Program-made: the position numbers and the translations under genes
Notes under the pieces: generated by a model
What the model saw: the letters and a program-made list of their open reading frames with translations, nothing else
What the model was told of the DNA's origin: nothing
Databases searched by the model: none
Part shown: positions 1 to 7,706 of the stretch, piece after piece
How positions within the stretch are numbered: the first letter of the stretch is position 1
Layout of the letters: every line of letters starts with the position of its first letter
Assembly (NCBI GenBank): GCA_963777285.1
Contig: CAVZPR010000002.1
Location: forward strand, 124,001-188,000
DNA: 64,000 nucleotides
Source of the DNA: JAFARE01 sp963777285
Lineage (GTDB): Bacteria > Chloroflexota > Dormibacteria > Aeolococcales > Aeolococcaceae
Direction of reading: 5' to 3'

Positions 1-518
1 CCGAGCGCGTAGGGAACGCTGCCTGCAGCGACGGTCGCGGCGCTGCCGCCGCTGCTCCCCCCTGGGACACGCTCCACGTCCCAGGGGTTGCCGGTGGGGC
101 CGAAGCCCGAGTTCTCCGTCGACGACCCCATGGCGAACTCGTCGCAGTTGGTCTTGCCGACGCACACCGCGCCGGCGTCGAAGAGCCGCTGCGCCACGGT
201 CGCCGTGTACGGGGGTCGAAACCCCTGCAGGATGCGGGACGCGGCGGTGGTGGGAACGCCTTGGACGCAGAGCACATCCTTCAACGCCATGGGTACCCCG
301 CACAGCGGCGACGTCCCGGCGGGGTCGCGTTCCAGCATCGTCGCGGCGGCGTCGGCCTGGGTCTCCGCCAGCTCGCGCGTGAGGGCGAGATACGCGTGCA
401 CGCTCGGGTCGGTGCGTGCGACGTGCGCGTACGCCTCGTCGAGGAGCCGCCGCGGCGTCGTGGTCCCCTCGCGCAGCTCGCCTGCCAGCACGCGGATCGT
501 CCTAGGCGTCGAGGTCAC
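1..518 (-). CDS. gatA: Asp-tRNA(Asn)/Glu-tRNA(Gln) amidotransferase subunit A, 3' part cut off
   Basis: GatA is the amidase subunit of GatCAB. It releases ammonia from glutamine and passes it to GatB, which amidates misacylated Glu-tRNA(Gln) or Asp-tRNA(Asn). The first 172 codons are present. The amidase-signature lysine lies in GVPMALKDV (about K80) and the serine-glycine motif GGSSGGS at about residues 153-159. The window ends just before the expected nucleophile-serine motif. I chose the GTG at 518: it opens the frame within the end of gatC (17-base overlap) and gives a normal N-terminus. A second GTG at 491 is possible. The gene follows gatC directly, so the pair is co-translated. Assignment is firm; the C-terminal half cannot be judged. 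Confidence 0.93.
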   Translation of the reverse strand, partial: MTSTPRTIRVLAGELREGTTTPRRLLDEAYAHVARTDPSVHAYLALTRELAETQADAAATMLERDPAGTSPLCGVPMALKDVLCVQGVPTTAASRILQGFRPPYTATVAQRLFDAGAVCVGKTNCDEFAMGSSTENSGFGPTGNPWDVERVPGGSSGGSAATVAAGSVPYAL

Positions 519-804
519 CGTCCTGGATGGCTCCGACGATGAAGTGCGCCCCGTCGCGCGCCGGCGCGCCGCCCAGCGCCGCTTCCGCAGGAAGCGACGG
601 CTCGCACCGGTCTTCGCGCATCACGTTGACCAGATCGCCCACCTGCGCAGTCTCCGGCACCGACGAGGTGTCCACGCGTTGCAGCCGGGAGATGTGGTCG
701 AGGATCGAATCGAGCTGCCGTCCCAGCCGCTCCCGCTCCTCGGGATCGAGGCCGAGCCGTGCCAGCGTCGCCACGTGCGCGACGTCGTCGGCGGAGAGCG
801 TCAT
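502..804 (-). CDS. gatC: Asp-tRNA(Asn)/Glu-tRNA(Gln) amidotransferase subunit C
   Basis: GatC is the small helical subunit that wraps around GatA and stabilises it in the GatCAB complex. The product is 100 residues, the usual size. It has the typical N-terminal motif VAHVATLARLGLDPEE, a middle helix with LDSILDHISRLQRVDT, and the conserved VMREDRCEPSL segment before the C-terminus. Its ATG shares an ATGA with the stop of the upstream acetyltransferase (bases 801-804), and its end overlaps gatA. The three genes are therefore translationally coupled. Confidence 0.95.
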   Translation of the reverse strand: MTLSADDVAHVATLARLGLDPEERERLGRQLDSILDHISRLQRVDTSSVPETAQVGDLVNVMREDRCEPSLPAEAALGGAPARDGAHFIVGAIQDGDLDA

Positions 805-1313
805 GGGCGCCGATTATCGCCGACCCGCTCGCCGTCCTCGCCCAGCGGAAGCCACGTGAGCACGGTCTGCGCGGTCGGCGTGAAGCCGGCGCGTGCGTAC
901 GCCGCCAGCGCCGCGGGATTGTCGTTGCGCGTCCACACGCAGGCGAAGGTGACGCGACGCTCCCGCAGGATGCGCGCGGCGCAGCGGACCAGCTCGGTGG
1001 CCACCCCCTGGCCGCGTGCTGCCGGCATCACGTACAGCTCCGCGATCTCGCCCTCGAGGCCGTTGCCCGGGTCGAAGAGCACCACCCAGCAGATTCCCAG
1101 CGCGGTGCCGCCGAGGTCGCGCGCCACGAGGACGTGGTTCTCGCCGCGAAACCCCTCTCCCGGGCGCAGCCGCACTTCGAGCTCGGCGCGGCTCTCGCGG
1201 GGGTGCTCGTAGTGCTCCTGCTCGTCGAGGGTCAGCTCGACCAGCATGCGGCGCACGTCGGCGGCGTCGCCGTCCTCGCGGGCCACGTGCACGGCTGCGG
1301 GCATGCCGCCCAT
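801..1313 (-). CDS. GNAT-family N-acetyltransferase
   Basis: Predicted acetyl-CoA-dependent N-acetyltransferase of 170 residues; the acceptor cannot be told. The GNAT core is clear: strand 4 with GICWVVLFDPG, then ELYVMPAARGQGVATELV, which carries the R-G-x-G-x-A pyrophosphate-binding loop for acetyl-CoA. The C-terminal NPAALAAYARAGF is the family's usual final motif. I placed the start at the ATG at 1313; a second ATG at 1304 is possible. The open frame continues upstream to about 1598, but that part is low-complexity and overlaps the neighbouring gene. It ends in the ATGA that starts gatC, and lies 28 bases after the kelch gene, so all four may form one transcript. Confidence 0.85.
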   Translation of the reverse strand: MGGMPAAVHVAREDGDAADVRRMLVELTLDEQEHYEHPRESRAELEVRLRPGEGFRGENHVLVARDLGGTALGICWVVLFDPGNGLEGEIAELYVMPAARGQGVATELVRCAARILRERRVTFACVWTRNDNPAALAAYARAGFTPTAQTVLTWLPLGEDGERVGDNRRP

Positions 1314-1341
1314 TGTGCGGGCGCCCCTGGAGCGCGCGAGG

Positions 1342-2781
1342 TCAGGCGGGACTGGCGGGGCCGGCGGTGTCGAGCGGCGGGCCCGGGGTGGCGCGGCCGC
1401 TCGACGGCGCGGGCGCGGCGGACGAGCCCGGAACCCCCACCGCCACCGGTGTGGGCAGGCGCACGGCGGTGCCGCCATGCTGCGTCCACCTGCTGCCGTC
1501 GTACGTCCAGGTCTGGCTGGACAGGGCCGGCGTTCCGGGCTGACCCGCGACCGACACGAGCCCGCCGAAGCGGACCACCTGGCCGGTCGCCGAGTCATAC
1601 GCGGCGGCGAACCCGGACGCCGCGGGCATCGAGCCCGGCGCCCGCTGCCACGTCCCCGTGTACGCCAGCACGGCGGTCCCCGGTCCGGCCGGGAGGCAGA
1701 GCACGCTGCGGGTGGCCGCGTCGCCCAGCATCACGCCACCGCCCAGCAGGTTCTGCCGCAGGGTCAGCGCGCGTGGTGCGCTCCACGCCGCCCCGTTCCA
1801 GTGGCTCACGGTGGTGCCGGGGCTGAACGCGGGCTGCACCACGGTGCCGGGCGCGACCGAGGGGCACACGGTGACGTCGCTGGGCGGCACGGCGGGAGCG
1901 CCCCCCGAGCGCCTGCTCTGCGCGGGTGCCGCGCAGGCCGGGACGATGCCGTCTGCGACCGAGAAGTAGTCGAGGTGGCCGGCGCGGGGATCGTCGACGA
2001 GGAACCCGGAGCCGGCCTGCTGGAATCCGTCCGCTCCCACGGGCGAGCCGGCGTGGGTGTCGCGCCAGGAGGAGCCGGTCCAGGTCCAGGTTCGCAGCGC
2101 CACCGGGGCCGGCGGGCCGCAGAACGGCAGCGGGCCGGCCGCCTCAGGCGTCCGCAACGGGCAGGGGTACACCTGCGGCGGGCCGGGCGTGACACTGGAC
2201 GTGACCATCACCACGCGCCCGGCGCTGCTGTCCGTGGCCATCCGTGCCATCACCAGGGTCGGCGTGATCGCTGCCGCAGAGCGGTGCCACGACGAGCCGT
2301 CCCACATCCAGGTTGCGGGCGGCGCCGGCGCCGGGATGGGGCCACCCGAGGACAGCGCCGGCGCTGCGGTGGGACCCTCGGTCGTCACCAGGAGGACGTC
2401 CCGGCTCACCGGGTCGTAGGCCATCAGGTCGCCGCCGCCCGGGGGCGGGCTGACCGCCGGGTGCCGCTGCGTCCAGGCCGAGCCGTCCCACGTCCAGGTG
2501 TCTCCCAGCGGTTGCTGCGGGTACGAGCCGGCGTCGCCGGGGCGCCGGCCCAGGCCGCCGAAGAGCACGACCTGGCCTCGGGCCGCGTCGAACCCCATCG
2601 CGGCGGATTCGCGCGGCGAGGGCGCGGCCCCTCCGGGTCCGGCCGCACCACCGCTGGCGGCGCGGATGCCCATGTAGGCGCCCAGGCCGGCCGCGACCAC
2701 GGCGACCGCAGCGACGGCGCTGAGCAGGGCAGCGCGAGAGCGACGCGCGCCCGCCGGCGGGGTGGTCAGCTCGTCGCCCAT
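1342..2781 (-). CDS. membrane-anchored kelch / galactose-oxidase-like beta-propeller protein
   Basis: Protein of 479 residues with one N-terminal transmembrane helix (about residues 18-36, AALLSAVAAVAVVAAG) and a large extracytoplasmic part. The latter carries kelch-like repeats, for example FDAARGQVVLFGGLG, the matching YDSATGQVVRFGGLV near the C-terminus, and repeated W-x-W-[DT]-G-S-x-W blades. These resemble the central domain of galactose oxidase, but I see no copper ligands or catalytic residues, so an enzyme function is not supported. A role in binding surface ligands or polysaccharide is possible. The ATG at 2781 puts the helix at the right distance from the N-terminus. The open frame extends further upstream without a convincing start. 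Confidence 0.75.
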   Translation of the reverse strand: MGDELTTPPAGARRSRAALLSAVAAVAVVAAGLGAYMGIRAASGGAAGPGGAAPSPRESAAMGFDAARGQVVLFGGLGRRPGDAGSYPQQPLGDTWTWDGSAWTQRHPAVSPPPGGGDLMAYDPVSRDVLLVTTEGPTAAPALSSGGPIPAPAPPATWMWDGSSWHRSAAAITPTLVMARMATDSSAGRVVMVTSSVTPGPPQVYPCPLRTPEAAGPLPFCGPPAPVALRTWTWTGSSWRDTHAGSPVGADGFQQAGSGFLVDDPRAGHLDYFSVADGIVPACAAPAQSRRSGGAPAVPPSDVTVCPSVAPGTVVQPAFSPGTTVSHWNGAAWSAPRALTLRQNLLGGGVMLGDAATRSVLCLPAGPGTAVLAYTGTWQRAPGSMPAASGFAAAYDSATGQVVRFGGLVSVAGQPGTPALSSQTWTYDGSRWTQHGGTAVRLPTPVAVGVPGSSAAPAPSSGRATPGPPLDTAGPASPA

Positions 2782-2848
2782 GTCAGCACCAATCAACGCC
2801 TCCACGCATTGAGACGCAACCGGCGTCGTGATGGTTCCCGCCCCCCGG

Positions 2849-2854
2849 TAGACT
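2849..2854 (+). promoter_or_regulatory. -10 box TAGACT of the gene at 2864
   Basis: TAGACT ends nine bases before the GTG at 2864, so the mRNA would begin at or within about 3 bases of the start codon. It matches the spacing rule seen at many first genes in this window. No clear -35 box is visible. Confidence 0.5.
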
Positions 2855-2863
2855 CGGCCGCCT

Positions 2864-3289
2864 GTGGCAGAAGCGGGGCCCGAGGCGCAGAACCCGGAAC
2901 GGCTCGAGATCGAGGAGCTGACCGCGCTGCAGCCGGGCCTGGCGCGGCTCATGCCCGAGATCGGCGCCCGCTTCTGGAAGTGCTGCTACGCGGCCCGTGC
3001 CTCGAACTGGCCGCTCGCCGCCTGGCAGCTGCGAGAGATGCGCAAGCTGATGCGGCTCGGCGAGGTCACCCGGCCCAAGTACCGCGACGACATGGAGGAG
3101 TTCATCGTCGAGGAGGTCGAGCCTCTGCTGGCGGCGCTCGACGCCCGCGACCTGGCCACGTTCGAGCGCGTCTTCGCCGAAGCCGTGGCCGCGGCCAACG
3201 AGCTGCATCGCCGCTGGCAGAAGCCGTGGATCGTGTGGAAGCTGCCCGACACCCCGCCGCCTGACCTCGACCTGACACCTGTGCCGTAG
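2864..3289 (+). CDS. conserved hypothetical all-helical protein
   Basis: A 141-residue soluble protein of unknown function, with no signal peptide and no membrane segment. It looks mostly helical and is rich in aromatic and charged residues: FWKCCYAARASNWPLAAWQ, then MRKLMRLGEVTRPKYRDDM, and a C-terminal PWIVWKLPDTPPPDLDLTP. The adjacent cysteines (about C40, C41) could bind a ligand, but this is speculation. The GTG start is supported by a TAGACT -10 box just upstream. It is followed 40 bases later by pcm, which has its own -10 box. It looks like a real gene with intact codon structure, but I cannot name the family. Confidence 0.7.
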   Translation: MAEAGPEAQNPERLEIEELTALQPGLARLMPEIGARFWKCCYAARASNWPLAAWQLREMRKLMRLGEVTRPKYRDDMEEFIVEEVEPLLAALDARDLATFERVFAEAVAAANELHRRWQKPWIVWKLPDTPPPDLDLTPVP

Positions 3290-3317
3290 CTCGCGCACAG
3301 CGGCCGCCCCCGGGTGG

Positions 3318-3323
3318 TAGACA
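3318..3323 (+). promoter_or_regulatory. -10 box TAGACA of pcm
   Basis: TAGACA ends six bases before the pcm ATG at 3330, giving a predicted leaderless transcript. There is no Shine-Dalgarno sequence between the box and the start codon. Confidence 0.55.
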
Positions 3324-3329
3324 CAGCGG

Positions 3330-3962
3330 ATGGACGACCGCGAGGGCATGCTGGCGAGGCTGCGCAGCAGCGATGTTCACGACCCTCGCGTGCTGGGTGC
3401 GATGGCGTCCGTGGCCCGCGAGGAGTTCGTGCTGCCGCCGGACCGCCACCAGGCGTACGCCGACCGCGCGCTCGCCATCGCGGAGGCGCAGACCATCTCG
3501 CAACCGCTCATGGTCGCCGTCATCGTCGAGGCACTGGAGCTGGAGCCGGGAGACCGCGCCCTCGACGTCGGCACCGGCAGCGGCTACCAGGCGGCCGTCA
3601 TGGCTGCGTGTGGCGCGCGAGTGGTCAGCGTGGAGCGCATCCCAGCCCTCGCAGACGCCGCCGCCGCGCGGCTCTCGGCGCTCGGCTACGACGTCGAGGT
3701 GATCTGCGGCGACGGCAGCCTGGGGGCGCCCGACCGCGCGCCGTTCGACGCCATCGCGGTCGGCGCTGCGGCGCCGCGGATACCCGTCGCCCTGGCCCGG
3801 CAGCTGCGCGACGGTGGGCGGCTGGTGGTGCCGGTGAGCGGCGGCGGTGACGGCGAAGAGCTGATCCGCCTGCGCTCCAACGGTGGGCGGTGGGTGACCG
3901 AGTCGCTGGGCCCCTGCCGCTTCGTGCCACTCATCGGCGAGGACGCGTACCAGGGACGCTGA
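3330..3962 (+). CDS. pcm: protein-L-isoaspartate O-methyltransferase
   Basis: Repairs damaged proteins by methylating L-isoaspartyl residues with S-adenosylmethionine. The 210-residue length is normal. Diagnostic segments are all present: EAQTISQPLMVAVI near residue 55, the SAM-binding motif I LDVGTGSGYQAAVM at about 78-91, motif II with EVICGDGSLG and DAIAVGAAAPRIP, motif III with LRDGGRLVVPV, and the C-terminal CRFVPLIGEDAYQG. The ATG start fits the TAGACA -10 box six bases upstream. The stop lies three bases from the stop of the convergent unknown gene. Confidence 0.95.
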   Translation: MDDREGMLARLRSSDVHDPRVLGAMASVAREEFVLPPDRHQAYADRALAIAEAQTISQPLMVAVIVEALELEPGDRALDVGTGSGYQAAVMAACGARVVSVERIPALADAAAARLSALGYDVEVICGDGSLGAPDRAPFDAIAVGAAAPRIPVALARQLRDGGRLVVPVSGGGDGEELIRLRSNGGRWVTESLGPCRFVPLIGEDAYQGR

Positions 3963-3965
3963 GGC

Positions 3966-4319
3966 TCAGCGCGCGGCCGGGACCCGGAACATGCGCACCA
4001 GGCGGCCCGCCGACGGCCGCTCCACCGATCGCGCCGCCGCGTCGCCGAATGCCGTGGCCAGCACGATGTTGACGTCCGTGTCGTCGGGCGGCTTGTCGAG
4101 CGCGGGGCGCGACAGCGTCACCGCGTACTGGTCGACGCCGTCGGGGCGGTTGGGATACAGCGAGCGGGTCACGCTCACTCGCAGGCCCAGCTCGGGGACG
4201 TCGAGCTGGTGGCGTCCTGCGGGCCGGTCCAGCGCGGGCGTGGCGAAGTCTTCGTCGGCGCGCTCGCGGAGAAGACGCAGCCGTCCGGCCAGGTCCCGCG
4301 GCTCGCCCGCGTCGTCCAC
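3966..4319 (-). CDS. hypothetical protein
   Basis: Unrecognised soluble protein of 117 residues. It has a charged helical N-terminus (DLAGRLRLLRERADED) and a beta-rich middle part (LGLRVSVTRSLYPNRPDGVDQYAVTLSRP), with no membrane segment or metal motif. The start is uncertain. A TAGGCT -10 box lies only one base before the GTG at 4325 but seven bases before the in-frame GTG at 4319, so by the leaderless spacing rule 4319 is preferred. It converges on pcm and diverges from dnaK. Confidence 0.6.
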   Translation of the reverse strand: MDDAGEPRDLAGRLRLLRERADEDFATPALDRPAGRHQLDVPELGLRVSVTRSLYPNRPDGVDQYAVTLSRPALDKPPDDTDVNIVLATAFGDAAARSVERPSAGRLVRMFRVPAAR

Positions 4320-4326
4320 GCCCACG

Positions 4327-4332
4327 AGCCTA
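4327..4332 (-). promoter_or_regulatory. -10 box TAGGCT of the small gene 3966-4319
   Basis: Read on the minus strand, TAGGCT is followed after seven bases by the GTG at 4319. The identical hexamer precedes the sensor kinase gene and hflX. Confidence 0.45.
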
Positions 4333-4363
4333 GCAAAGCGCGCTGCGCCCGCTGGTGCGGACG

Positions 4364-4392
4364 TTTAGCATGCAGCCGGCGTGCGGTATCCA
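4364..4392 (+). promoter_or_regulatory. candidate dnaK promoter TTTAGC-N17-TATCCA
   Basis: TTTAGC (4364-4369) and TATCCA (4387-4392) are separated by 17 bases, an ideal spacing for a sigma-70-type promoter though both boxes are imperfect. Transcription would start inside the palindrome that follows immediately. This leaves a leader of about 45-50 bases carrying the dnaK ribosome binding site. Confidence 0.45.
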
Positions 4393-4417
4393 GATGGCAG
4401 CGCGTGCGCGCGCCATC
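4393..4417 (+). promoter_or_regulatory. 25-base palindrome abutting the dnaK -10 box, possible operator
   Basis: The outer arms GATGGC / GCCATC and inner arms GCGCG / CGCGC pair perfectly around a TG centre, with one unpaired A at 4399. It starts at the base after the -10 box and ends 30 bases before the dnaK ATG. The site could be a repressor operator or a hairpin in the 5' leader. It matches neither CIRCE (HrcA) nor the HAIR motif (HspR). Confidence 0.55.
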
Positions 4418-4447
4418 TCGACAAATTCCAGTCCCCAGGAGGGCACC

Positions 4448-6338
<1,891 letters not shown>

Positions 6339-6352
<14 letters not shown>

Positions 6353-6911
6353 CGGCGTTCCACTCCGCCTCGGCTCTGGCGAACTCGCGGCGACTGTTCT
6401 CCAGGCTGAACGGCCGCTCTTCGAACGTCAGCGGGTCCCACTCGCTGCGCTCGGCGTTGAGGTAGTCGCCCAGGTACACGTGAATGGCCGCGGTGTACGC
6501 GCGCCGCGGATTGCTCACGCTGTGGATCACATCGGGGCCCAGCACCTCCACGTCGCGTGCGTGCAGCTCCTTCACGCCCGCCCTCTCCAGGCCGCCGGGC
6601 GCGCGCCGCCAGAAGGTGTTGTCCTCCTGGCCGCCGTAGATTCCGATCGCCGCGGCCATGTTGTGGTTGTGCGGGTACAGGTTCATGCACGGCGCCCACA
6701 CCGCGTTGAGCACGGTCAGGTCGTCGCCCGAGTAAAGGACCGTTATGTCAGAAACATCGGGTTCGCCCAGCGCGGCGACCACCTCACGCGCCGACGACAT
6801 GGTGCGTTCCAGCACCTCCTTGATCGCCAGCGTGGGACGGTCCTCGGCAAGCGCGCTCTGGCAGTCGGCCACGAACTGATCGACGTCGAACACGTGTGAA
6901 CACCCCCGCAT
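6339..6911 (-). CDS. cupin-fold protein, cysteine-dioxygenase-like
   Basis: A 190-residue protein resembling the putative metal-dependent enzymes of the double-stranded beta-helix (cupin) superfamily, near cysteine dioxygenase. The likely metal ligands are the paired histidines in LYPHNHNMAAAIGIYGG and a later histidine in GPDVIHSVSNP, the usual cupin spacing. The substrate is unknown; thiol or small-acid oxidation is only a family-based guess. The ATG at 6911 is used; a GTG at 6893 preceded by a G-rich stretch is an equally good start. The stop lies inside the 3' end of dnaK on the opposite strand. Confidence 0.72.
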
Positions 6912-6968
6912 GAGAGTGGTGGCTGACCGCATTGTGCACCCTGGAACCGCGCCTGGCATGGCGGCTCG

Positions 6969-7568
6969 TCAGCGGTGCAGCGACCCCCCGGCCGGCGGCG
7001 GCGACGGCGATGGAGGCGGCAGCGGCCCGGGCGGCGAAGCGCCGCTGAATCCCGGCGTGTAGGCGGCCGGCGACCCCCGGTCGGCGCGGCGCGTGCGCAC
7101 CCCGCGGCGGAACAGGAACTGCAGCAGGATGGGTACCGCGACCGCCACGACGCCGGTGATGAAGGTGACCGCGTTGGGCAGGTTCTGCTCGCTCGACAGC
7201 CCCAGGTAGCAGAACAGCGCTGTCAAGAAGGCGGCCGCGATGATCACCGCCATGCCGCCCACGAGGACGATCTCCTGGTTGTGCTCGCGCACGAGCGAGT
7301 GGTCCGGCCGGCGCCGCTGCAGGACGCGATAGATGTTCAGCCCCGCCCAGGAGTTGAGCATGATGCTGCTGACGAAGGCGAGGATCGCGATCGTCCAGCG
7401 GAACTCGGCCAGGTGCTTGGCGATGAAGACCGAGATGTTGACCACGATCAGGGCAACGGGCGTCACCGCGCCGACGATCGGGATCGTCCAGCGCTTCAGC
7501 CAGGGGCCGAGGCCGCGCCGAATCCGGTCCTCGCTCTCGGCAAGACGTCCTCTGCGTCGCAGCGCCAC
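6969..7568 (-). CDS. hypothetical membrane protein, proline-rich C-terminus
   Basis: Unrecognised 199-residue integral membrane protein. Four hydrophobic segments are visible: WTIPIVGAVTPVALIVVNIS, WTIAILAFVSSIMLN, IVLVGGMAVIIAAAFLTAL and AVTFITGVVAVAVPILLQF. They are followed by a basic stretch and a tail rich in proline, glycine and serine that is probably disordered. The GTG at 7568 is chosen because a TACTCT -10 box ends six bases before it. The frame stays open for another 580 bases upstream, but that part lies antisense to the sensor kinase gene. It is divergent from that gene, and the two share a 138-base promoter region. Confidence 0.6.
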   Translation of the reverse strand: MALRRRGRLAESEDRIRRGLGPWLKRWTIPIVGAVTPVALIVVNISVFIAKHLAEFRWTIAILAFVSSIMLNSWAGLNIYRVLQRRRPDHSLVREHNQEIVLVGGMAVIIAAAFLTALFCYLGLSSEQNLPNAVTFITGVVAVAVPILLQFLFRRGVRTRRADRGSPAAYTPGFSGASPPGPLPPPSPSPPPAGGSLHR

Positions 7569-7574
7569 GACATA

Positions 7575-7580
7575 AGAGTA
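7575..7580 (-). promoter_or_regulatory. -10 box TACTCT of the membrane protein gene 6969-7568
   Basis: On the minus strand TACTCT is followed by six bases and the GTG at 7568, with no room for a Shine-Dalgarno site. This fits a leaderless transcript. Confidence 0.5.
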
Positions 7581-7694
7581 CGAGCGTTCCGCCGTGGAGC
7601 AACGGTCGATCCGGCCGGCCCGCGACACATCTCCGTGACCCCTCCGTAGCCAAACCGAGTGGCCTTGGCAGCCGGCGTCCGCACCCACCCCGCC

Positions 7695-7700
7695 TAGGCT
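7695..7700 (+). promoter_or_regulatory. -10 box TAGGCT of the sensor kinase gene
   Basis: TAGGCT is followed by six bases and the ATG at 7707. It has the same sequence and spacing as the hflX promoter at 23899. Confidence 0.55.
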
Positions 7701-7706
7701 CGCGAC

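Noticed and set aside
1246..3264. 672-codon plus-strand open frame over the kelch gene and the next gene
   Set aside because: It is a shadow frame crossing two genes with recognisable products and has no domain of its own.
4326..4447. CIRCE or HAIR heat-shock operator upstream of dnaK
   Set aside because: Neither the TTAGCACTC-type dyad nor a CTTGAGT-N7-ACTCAAG is present; only the unrelated 25-base palindrome.
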